This document shows, in pieces, positions 57,101 to 64,000 of a stretch of 64,000 bases of DNA. The notes under the pieces were generated by a model that was given only the letters and a program-made list of their open reading frames with translations, was not told the origin of the DNA and did no database searches. The translations under genes were made by a program, and so were the position numbers. This stretch comes from Eutreptiella sp. 'Long Island Sound 2002' (taxonomy: Eukaryota; Euglenozoa; Euglenophyceae; Eutreptiales; Eutreptiaceae), in the NCBI GenBank assembly GCA_964036045.1, contig OZ038379.1, positions 84,683,178 to 84,747,177 of the forward strand. The letters run 5' to 3'. Numbering within the stretch: the stretch's first letter is position 1; each line of letters begins with the position of its first letter.

Positions 57101-57592
57101 TGGATTGAGAGTCCCTAACCCGAAATCGAGGGGCGACACAACAAGGCCTGGTTGGAGAGTATCTCAACGCAACTCGAAGGGCCACAAAAGAAAGCCGTGA
57201 ATTGTGAGTACCTAACCCCAACTCGAGGAGCCACATAAAAAAGCATTGATTGTGAGTCCCTAACCCCAACTTGAAGGGCCACATAGCAAAGCGTGGATCG
57301 TAGGTCCCTAACCCCAACTCGAGGGGCCAAACAAAAAAGCGTGGATTGAGAGTCCCTAACCCCAACTCGAGGGGCCACACAACAAAGCGTGGATTGAGAG
57401 TCCCTAACAGCAACTCAAAGGGCCACACAACAAAGCGTGGATTGAGATTTCCTAACCCCGACTCGAGGGGCCACACAACAAAGCGTGCATTGAGAGTGCC
57501 TAACCCCAACTCAGGGGCCTTGCAACAAAGCGTGGATTGAGAGGCCCTACCCACAACTTGAGGGGCCACGCAACAAAGGGTGGATTGAGACG
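54106..57592 (-). repeat. 48-bp satellite array B2 (reverse)
   Basis: About 72 units in reverse orientation. Some units carry an A-run or TTGGAGAGTCTCTCAA variant that recurs every few units (about 55855, 56145, 56530, 56815 and 57150), showing a higher-order repeat of several 48-mers. The array ends at GGATTGAGA followed by C-rich sequence. Confidence 0.95.
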
Positions 57593-58070
57593 AGCCCCAG
57601 ACTTGTTCACCCCCCCCCCGGCGCCAACAAACACTGTCAACCCCCCCCTCCAAACAGAAGCCACAAGCCCCCCCCCCCATCCAGCGGGAAAATAAATAAT
57701 ACCCCCCGCCTCCAGGAATAAAAAAATCCCTCAACCCCCCCCCCCCCCCCCGGGCGCAGGCAAAGGCAATCATGCACACCCGGGCAGCACGGCCTTCATG
57801 CATGTGCCCTCTAAAGACATGAACCCCATCTTCAAGTAAGGCCAAGCTCAAGAGCCCATGATGCTTGGCAAGATGAAGGTGCATTGGCATCCAACCTGAG
57901 GCAGGGTGTAAGAATAGCCGCAATGCAGCTGCAGCCAAAATACACAGACTTTGGACCGCTTTGGACCGCTTTTGGGCATTACTCAAGCAGATCAAGGCGG
58001 TCACAAAATAGGTGTAGGAAAGAAGCAAAGCAAGCTGGTTGGGGCACATAACCTTTGTTTCCGTTTATCA
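57593..58070. other. C-rich then anonymous sequence
   Basis: Multiple C runs (one of about 17 at 57735-57751) and short ORFs. No gene recognised. Confidence 0.4.
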
Positions 58071-58165
58071 AAATCCGCGCTTTATTGTGTGGCCCTTCGA
58101 GCTGGGGTTAGGGACTCACAATCCACGCTTTGTTGCGAGGCCCCTCATGTTGTGGTTAGGGACAT
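58071..58165 (+). repeat. Isolated pair of 48-bp satellite units (forward)
   Basis: Two units with CCGCGCTTTATTGTGTGG and CCACGCTTTGTTGCGAGG, in opposite orientation to array B2 and separated from it by about 480 bp. Confidence 0.85.
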
Positions 58166-59200
58166 CCATCTCAAAGGTATTTTGAGACAATTTGGCACTG
58201 CCCGACTGGGCATCCACACCGCAGGCTGCCAAACGTGACTCTGGGGCTTTTTGAGGACGAAGTGCTGGTCAAAATGTAAACATGAAGTGCTTGTTGTTGC
58301 TTACTTAATTGATGGTAGCTAGATTTAAGGGGAGAGGGGTGTAGTAATATACTTCTGCCCCCATGCCTCTGGCATGAAGAATGTAGAAGTTTCTTGAGTA
58401 TAGTGGTTGTAAGGCTTCAAAGACATGTTTCTACACGATCAATGCCATGGAGTCCATAGCGCAAGGCCACCCTGACAGGTGGTGGACACCATTCGTGTGC
58501 ATTCTAGGTGCATGAATGTCATAGCCATACACATTAAATGCCCTCATGTTTGAAAACATGGCTTCGTTAGTAGTGGCAAAGCTTTGTTCGCACTTGCAAT
58601 CTAATTTGTGCCAATGGATGGCATTCTAACCCCCCCCCCCCCCCCGCTCAGTAAGGAAATTGGATTGGCTACATCCAACAATCAGCACGTCAATGTAAGA
58701 GTTGGTAAAAGCACCATCAATAGCCCTAGTAGTTTGTTACACGTGCCGAGATACATGCTGCATGCCCCACCTCACATTCCTCGAAACATCTTGTGCACAA
58801 CATGAGGATATTCCTCACCTCACTCAATATGGCCGGGTGACTCGTGAAATTCTTGATTCAAGCTAGGGTGCTTTGATGTATCAAACACATTTTTTTTGAT
58901 GTAGTCCCAACCTCGTTGTGTTGTTTTTAATCCAAGGGTCCTTAAGAGGGAGGCTATTGACCATGCATCACATCATTATGGGTTCCGCCTTGTTGTATAT
59001 TATTGGTGCATAATAGTGGCATGCAACACAACGGAAAGCAACAAACAAGAATGGAGGCTGCACAGTGTTAGAGTCACATAAATATGCAAGGACCCGGCAT
59101 CCATTGGAACTCCGAGGGGGGGGTGGGGGGTCCAAGCCTGTTTCCCAACCACCCCCCACTTATTGGGCTCGCCGGGCTTCCCTAGGTGCCTATATGAAGA
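58166..59200. other. No gene recognised
   Basis: AT-richer anonymous sequence with a C run at 58629-58645. Short ORFs only. Confidence 0.4.
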
Positions 59201-59202
59201 GT

Positions 59203-59294
59203 AGTATTGTTTATAATTCATTTCTGATATATGAACGATTCATATATGAACCATGAATTACGAACAGCTGTTATGAACGCTTCTTTGTCCACAG
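59203..59294 (+). other. Probable 5' intron of transposase copy 2, TTCATAA-rich
   Basis: Ends TTTGTCCACAG at 59294, directly before the exon matching copy 1 (FTELNMMLVRLSG). It contains TATGAACGATTCATATATGA and TTATGAACG words. A donor GTATTG near 59203 is plausible but the upstream exon is not identified. Confidence 0.5.
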
Positions 59295-61299
59295 ATTTTC
59301 TTATGTCTTACCGTGCCTCCGTCTTCACGGAGCTGAACATGATGCTTGTTCGTCTCAGTGGTGCCACCAGTCTTCGGGACAGCAAGTGTTCAACCCTGTT
59401 GGCCCAATGGATGTTATCGTGCCCCCCCATCTAGGCCCGTTTTACGGAGGCAATGGACCACACTACCCTCCCGGCAGTCCACAAAACCAAGGTGCAGGCC
59501 ATCCGTACGTACGCAGAGGCCCTCTTTCCCGCACCCTATCCGATAGGGCTCCTTTTGAAGTTGGGTGCACTCCGGTCCGGCTTCCGTGTCTTCTCTGAGT
59601 ACATCAGCCGCCGGAGCGACACCTACACCGCCCGCACCGGGCTGCCCTTCCCACGGCCCATCCCCACACGGGACCAATTTTACGCAACGTGGAAGTCATT
59701 GACCGCTCCACTTGCGTTGTACACCCCGGTGGAATGTGCTGACCCCCCATCGTCGGGTCGCTGCTGGCCTCTGCGGTCCCGGGCACAATACGTGCAATCC
59801 CGGCCAGTCATGTGCCAGTCTATTGACTGGACCCGCCCCCTCACCCTTGTGGTGCGGGGTGACGGCTACCCTTGCGCCGGTGGCAGTTGGTCGCAGCTAT
59901 CGGTGGGGCTATTGAACCATGGGGAAAAGGCGCGCACACCCGCCTTCCTATGGGTCATCCGCATGGCCGTCACGGGGGACAAGGATATGGTTGCCCTGGG
60001 CCAAATTTGGGCTCAGGTGCTACAAGTTTGTAGTCTGCATTTTTGTGTTTATAAGTTGTTCATAATTCGCGCGTTCATAATTCGAAAACTGCCGTCATAA
60101 AACGCCGTGCTGCCGATTTATGAACTATAAACGCGTTTTATGAACACGAATTATGAACACCTTTTATGAACACAGGTCCTCCAGTCAATTATTGGCTGCA
60201 AAGAATTGTATTGGGGCGACAGCTGGGTGCTGGCAGCGGTCCTCCTTGGTGGAGACTAGCCGTGGCTCCGGCGGCTGCTGGCCATTAGCGTGGCTCCCCA
60301 AGTGGGGAGCATTTTCAACGAGGCCGTGCGTGACAACCCGGCCAAGCGGTGGAATGGCGTCACTGCTCGGAGGACAACGCGGTAAGATGCGAACAATCAT
60401 CGTCGCTATCTGGTGACCCGCAAAAATTTGGATGCGGCAGGATGCACCGGCGAGCCGCTGCTGGTCATAGCCAGAATCCTGGTATTTTTGTGCATTTTAC
60501 ACGGTTTCATGGCCTTTGGGAGGCTGTTCGTGGCCTTCTTGGAGGCCCAGGTGGGAAATCATCCCCCTGAGGTTGCAGGGGAGGTACAGAAAATTGTGTA
60601 CCGCAACCGGTGTGGCGTGCGGTTGGGGGCGCACAACGCACCAGACGGGGAGGAGGCCCACAACATGTTCTGGGCCTGGGAGCAGATTGTGCCCCTGCTT
60701 GCATGCGTCGAGGAGGACCCCAGGTGGCAAGCGGTTGTGGGGTTGCGAACATTGCTACGCACTTTGTACTCGCCGATTCCGGTTGTGCCACGCCCTTCTT
60801 GCCAACCTGTTGCTGCTGCGTTTCGGGAACACTGCTGCGGGGAGCCGGGGTCGCACTATTTGTTGTTCCTCGAAGAGAACTGTGATGCCGTGCTCGAGAG
60901 TGCAGATGCATGTGGGGTGGGACTGGCTGGTGTGTCAGGGGACGTTGTGGAGAGCACAAATTACATTTTGAAAAAGGGAGACAATGGGCATAGTTCCAGG
61001 GGTGGGGTGCGGGTAAGAGTGCAGTGGAACGGGAAGCAATGGTCGTCCAACAGGTTTGGGAATGGTGGTTACTAACCTTTGACTTGCCGTTGTGGCACTA
61101 TAACAACCCACACACCGCGGCGTGCACCGCCGCTTCACTTCTAGGCACCACCCCCCAAGCACGCTCCACCCACGTGTCCTCTGCGACCCAGCTTTATTAC
61201 TCTTTGCCCATCCATGGACGCCGCCGAGCTGAGGAAGCTGCTGGAGGAGAGTCAGAAGGCGACCCTCGCCCTGGTGGTATGCTGTCTGTGTGCTGTTGA
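59295..61299 (+). CDS. DDE-like transposase, copy 2
   Basis: Exon A 59295-60025, intron 60026-60175, exon B to UGA 61297-61299. Matches copy 1 throughout: TELNMMLVRLSGATSLRD, LFPAPYPIGLL, LPFPRPIPTRDQF, IDWTRPLTLVVRGDGYPC, LLNHGEKARTP / VLQSIIGCKELYW, FLCILHGFMAFGRLF, APDGEEAHN, then EHCCGEPGSHYLLFL, GVSGDVVESTNYILKKG and, after a frame change near 61005 (G-rich), VQQVWEWWLLTFDLPL. Putative catalytic acids: VRGD, GGD, and the E of SGDVVES. In-frame UAG at 59432 and 60257 and UAA at 60383 align with R, Q and R of copy 1 in ungapped blocks; no in-frame UGA. The superfamily is not recognised. Confidence 0.75.
60026..60175 (+). other. Spliceosomal intron of transposase copy 2, 150 nt, TTCATAA/TTATGAA-rich
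   Basis: Donor GTTTGT after CTACAA, acceptor GAACACAG before GTCCTCCAG; phase 0. It contains many copies of TTCATAATTCG and TTTATGAAC in opposite orientations, so the first half can pair with the second. The position and 150-nt length are the same as in copy 1. Confidence 0.88.
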
Positions 61300-63614
61300 T
61301 CGCGTTCATATTGCGTTCATAATTCGGCGTTCATAAAACCGAAACTGACGTCATAAATGAATTATGAACCGATTTATAAACTGATGAATTATGAACCACT
61401 GTCAAAGAACAACTTATGAACAGCGTCCCCCATGTCCACAGGAGCAGCGGCTGGTAGCCCAAGCTCCAGCTCAAGCCGAGCCTCGAGCTCCACCTCCACC
61501 TCCACCTTCACCTCAAGCTCCTCCGCCTCCTCAAGCCGACCCCCGACCCCCCGCCGCTCCCCCCGCCTCCCGACCCGCCGCCAACTCCTCGAGTGAGGAG
61601 TCAACACACTCCTTGGAGCACGAGAGGAAGAGGAGGAAGAAAGAGAAGAAGAAAGAGGAGAAGAAGAGGAAGAAGGAGTAGAGAAGGAGGAAAAGAGGAA
61701 GAAGAAGGAGGCAGCGGGGGGGAGGGGGGTGAAGGAGGAGGAGGCCGCGACCGACATCCAGGAGGTGAAGGCCGAGATCGAGGACATGGCAGTGGAGGGG
61801 GACGCAGGGGGGGGGGGTTGGTTGTGACCCCGTGGTTGAGTGGGGAGGCCGGCCATGCATGGAGCCTGAGCCACGCCAACCATCGCAACGTGCTGACCCT
61901 CCCCTGGGTGCAAGGAGCACTGGACAGTGGGTACTCCCCCGATGCCCCCCTTTTGTCAAGCCCCGAGGTGACTTACATCACATTGCGTTGGGCATTTCGC
62001 CGCCTTTTGCGGGACCGCATCCACAAAAAGGGTGCGGGGGGGGGCCTGGCGGTACACGGGGGGGGGGGGGGGCATGGGCATGGAAGCCCCTGCCGGGCAA
62101 TCCCCTGTCCCCCATCCCCAAACCAATTGGGGCTGGCAATTTGACACAGTCCAAAGTTTTTACGGGGCCGCGGGGGGCCTTGATGCGCGGCTCCCATTGG
62201 GAGATGTTGTACCTCCATTGGGAGGAAAGGGGGTGGGTGAAGCTAGAGCGTCCGGGCGCAAGTTGGAGTGCATCGCCCAGTGGGAAGCCATTTTGGGGGG
62301 CCGTATGAGCGGGGGCAGGAGGCCTCGTACGAGGGAGCCGTCGAGGGCCTCACCATCACCCGCCCCATCAAGCCCCTTGGCCGGGCAGCCCCGGCCACCA
62401 GCAGCACCACGGCCCCCACGCCCCCCCCCCACGGCACCCCTCCCAACGCAGCTGCGAATTTGCGGACCGCCCTGGGCGCCGTGGGCACCATCGGACCAGA
62501 GCCGGAATTTGAGGTATGTGCGTTCATAATTCGTTCACAATTCGGCGTTCATAATTCAGCGACCCTGCACTACCCGTTTATGAACCATGAACGCGTTTTA
62601 TGAAAGCGTTTTATGAACGCATTTTATGAACGGCATTGTCACAGGCCGTGGACGTGGAAGTAAACCCGGCCAGGTCCGCATCGGGTACTGTTTGGGCTCC
62701 GCCAAGTTCAGCATCGCCCTGTCCGCGCTGTACCAGCTGCTGCTCCACAACCCCCCACGGGGGTGCGCATCCCGTTCGGGCTGCGGGAGTGGGAGCGCTC
62801 CCGCCGCCTAACGGACACATGGGCGGCGAATACGCCCTGCTGGGCGAGCCTTGGGGAGTTGGGGTGGGAGGGGTGTGCTGACGAGGAGATCGTGCTGTCC
62901 AGTTGTGGGTTGAGCCCCCCCACCCCCGGCAGCCCCCGCAGCACCTCCCCAGCAAAGCCCCCCCCCCTCGCCGAGAAACCCAAAACCCCTGTCCTGCCCC
63001 CCCCAAAACCCACGCAACCAAAAAAGCCCGCCGAGCAGAAGCGCAAGTCCTTCGAATCGGGCAGCAGCTCATCGCCGGACCAGGCACACCCGCGTGGACA
63101 TGGAAAGGGGGTGAAGGGGAAGCAGCCGCAACAGCAAAAGCGGCGCGAGGAACCCCCCTCTTTGGAGGGGGATGAGTCACTTGACCCCCTGCTTGGTGAA
63201 CAGGTGTATGTGCCCTACACCGATGGCGTCTACCCGGGGGTTGTAACCTCGGTTGTGGGGGGGGCGCGGGGGAGAGTGTGGGTCGAACACCCAGGGGAAA
63301 AGGAGATGTTTCGGGTTGAGAGGCATCTGTTGTATGCATCTCATGCTGCAGCAGTGACCCATTGGGAGCAGCGGAAGGCCGCAGCTGCAGGTAAGAAGGC
63401 CGCCAAGGCCAAAAAGAAGCCTAACCCCAAACCGGACGCTGACCCGCCGGCTGAGCCGGCCCCCAAGCCACCTAAGCCTGAACCCAAGCCTGAGGCTAAG
63501 CAGGCCCCTAAGCCCAAGCCCAAAGCTGCCCCTGAGGCCGCCCCAACGGCGGTGGATGGCCCAGCGCACCCCTCGGTCAAACCCGCAGCCCAACCACCTG
63601 CCCCACACCCGTGA
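61214..63614 (+). CDS. Pro/Lys-rich protein with C-terminal Tudor-like domain, companion of transposase copy 2
   Basis: ATG at 61214 (MDAAELRKLLEESQKATLAL) overlaps the transposase 3' end in another frame. Exon 1 61214-61276, intron 61277-61441, then EQRLVAQAPAQAEP, a Pro-rich stretch and a Lys/Arg/Glu block; after frame changes EEEAATDIQEVKAEIEDMAV, WLSGEAGHAWSLSHANHRNV, VTYITLRWAFRRLLRDRIHK, NWGWQFDTVQSFYGAAGGLD, SYEGAVEGLTITRPIK. A second intron (62514-62673) leads to VRIGYCLGSAKFSIALSALY and VRIPFGLREWERSRRL. The end holds LLGEQVYVPYTDGVYPGVV..VWVEHPGEKEMFRVERHLLY, which resembles a Tudor/Agenet-like fold, then a KPKP-rich tail to UGA 63612-63614. Several frame changes fall at G/C runs. 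Function is unknown; it may bind chromatin or act with the transposase. Confidence 0.55.
61277..61441 (+). other. Intron 1 of the Tudor-like gene, 165 nt
   Basis: Donor GTATGC after CTGGTG, acceptor TGTCCACAG before GAGCAGCGG; phase 0. Contains TTCATAATTCGGCG, TTCATAAAACC, AATTATGAACC and TTATGAACAG, the same motif set as the transposase intron. Confidence 0.75.
62514..62673 (+). other. Intron 2 of the Tudor-like gene, about 160 nt
   Basis: Donor GTATGT after GAATTTGAG. The acceptor is most likely CCCGGCCAG at 62673, which gives a phase-0 join to VRIGYCLGS. An alternative acceptor is GTCACAG at 62644. The body has TTCATAATTCG, TTTATGAACC and repeated TTTTATGAACG. Confidence 0.7.
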
Positions 63615-63769
63615 CCAGGCGCCGGATGGGGGCGAAACCCAGGCCACGGCCCCCCTTTGGGAGGACCCGACAGGCCCCAACCCTAAGGTTTAGGGCGGCA
63701 AGAACAAGCAAGGACAAGGGATAAAGAAAAGCAATGCAGTGTACAAGAAAGATTGAAAATTGAGCGATT

Positions 63770-63885
63770 TTTATGTGCCTGTGCATCTGTTCATAAAACG
63801 TGTTCATAAACCGCGTTCATCGATCGGCGCGTTCATAAAACGAGTTCTGAATTATGAATTGAATTATGAACCGAATTATGAACAG
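63770..63885 (+). other. Further TTCATAA/TTATGAA intron-like segment at the right edge
   Basis: GTTCATAAAACGTGTTCATA, then AATTATGAACCGAATTATG and an AATTATGAACAG end. This is the same motif set and 3' end as the introns at 60.1, 61.4 and 62.6 kb. It implies a further exon after 63885 (a 3' UTR exon or a third gene), mostly outside the window. Confidence 0.5.
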
Positions 63886-64000
63886 GGGAGGAGGTTTTCA
63901 TAATTTGCAAAAACAGGCAAAAATGGCAATTTTTACAAAAAACTCCCGGTCCACAAAAAAAAAAATCACCTCGAGGGTGTTGACCCAACCCCCTCAGTTT

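Noticed and set aside
41479-57592. Many 100-300-codon ORFs with 16-residue repeats such as CVAPRVGVRDSQSTLC
   Set aside because: Direct result of the stop-poor 48-bp satellite unit (16 codons); they occur in several frames and both orientations.
14435-60385. In-frame stops explained simply as pseudogene decay
   Set aside because: All counted cases are UAG or UAA, none UGA, across four loci, with one aligned to Gln in a paralogue. Decay stays possible for single copies but explains the pattern poorly.
61024-61075. UAA at 61073 as a readthrough codon of the transposase
   Set aside because: The adjacent frame gives VQQVWEWWLLTFDLPL, the better continuation, so that UAA is out of frame.
61391-61681. 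UAG at 61679 as a further sense UAG
   Set aside because: It lies in the Lys/Arg block just where the true frame seems to change, so it is probably out of frame.

Overview
This is nuclear DNA from a eukaryote with very repeat-rich, accessory-type chromatin. It shows GT-AG introns, LINE and hAT-type ORFs, kilobase satellite arrays and simple repeats, and no bacterial gene layout. The coding parts are GC-rich. Four unrelated coding loci carry in-frame UAG (and one UAA) where the protein clearly continues, and plausible ORF ends are mostly UGA. In one case a UAG aligns with a CAA glutamine in a paralogue inside this same window. This pattern suggests UAR read as glutamine. Among green algae that is known in several ulvophyte lineages (Dasycladales, Cladophorales, Trentepohliales), so such an alga is my working guess; the taxon is not proven by this window.

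Layout. 1-3.2 kb: minus-strand transposase gene (copy 1) running off the left edge, with a poorly resolved coding stretch upstream. 3.3-3.5 kb: Ty3/gypsy RNase H relic. 7.0-13 kb: an 84-bp tandem array, an 85-bp tandem array and AT-rich ACTGAGTA arrays. 13.2-16 kb: a hAT-like gene (zinc fingers, TTF finger, hAT core) with a minisatellite intron. 16-22.9 kb: mostly anonymous sequence, one MITE-like element and one probable exon. 22.98-27.06 kb: a large palindrome made of a 41-bp satellite, with a SAP-domain ORF in its centre. 27.06-28.37 and 41.48-45.19 kb: a forward 48-bp satellite array interrupted by a 13.1-kb non-LTR retrotransposon (minus strand). 45.19-46.30 kb: hAT-like transposase relic. 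46.30-50.89 kb: the 48-bp satellite in reverse orientation, holding a small captured coding fragment. 50.9-51.9 kb: fold-back segment. 51.93-53.05 kb forward and 54.11-57.59 kb reverse satellite flank another unique core. 59.3-63.6 kb: second copy of the transposase (plus strand) followed by a Pro/Lys-rich, Tudor-like gene.

How it fits together. Nearly everything recognisable is mobile or derived from mobile elements. The two transposase copies share an intron of the same position and length (150 nt), but each copy fills its introns with its own short AT-rich palindromic motif. The satellite arrays alternate in orientation around unique cores, giving Foldback-like structures, and the LINE sits inside the satellite. 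Many reading frames jump at G or C homopolymers, so the assembly probably carries homopolymer indels; protein descriptions below bridge these jumps.
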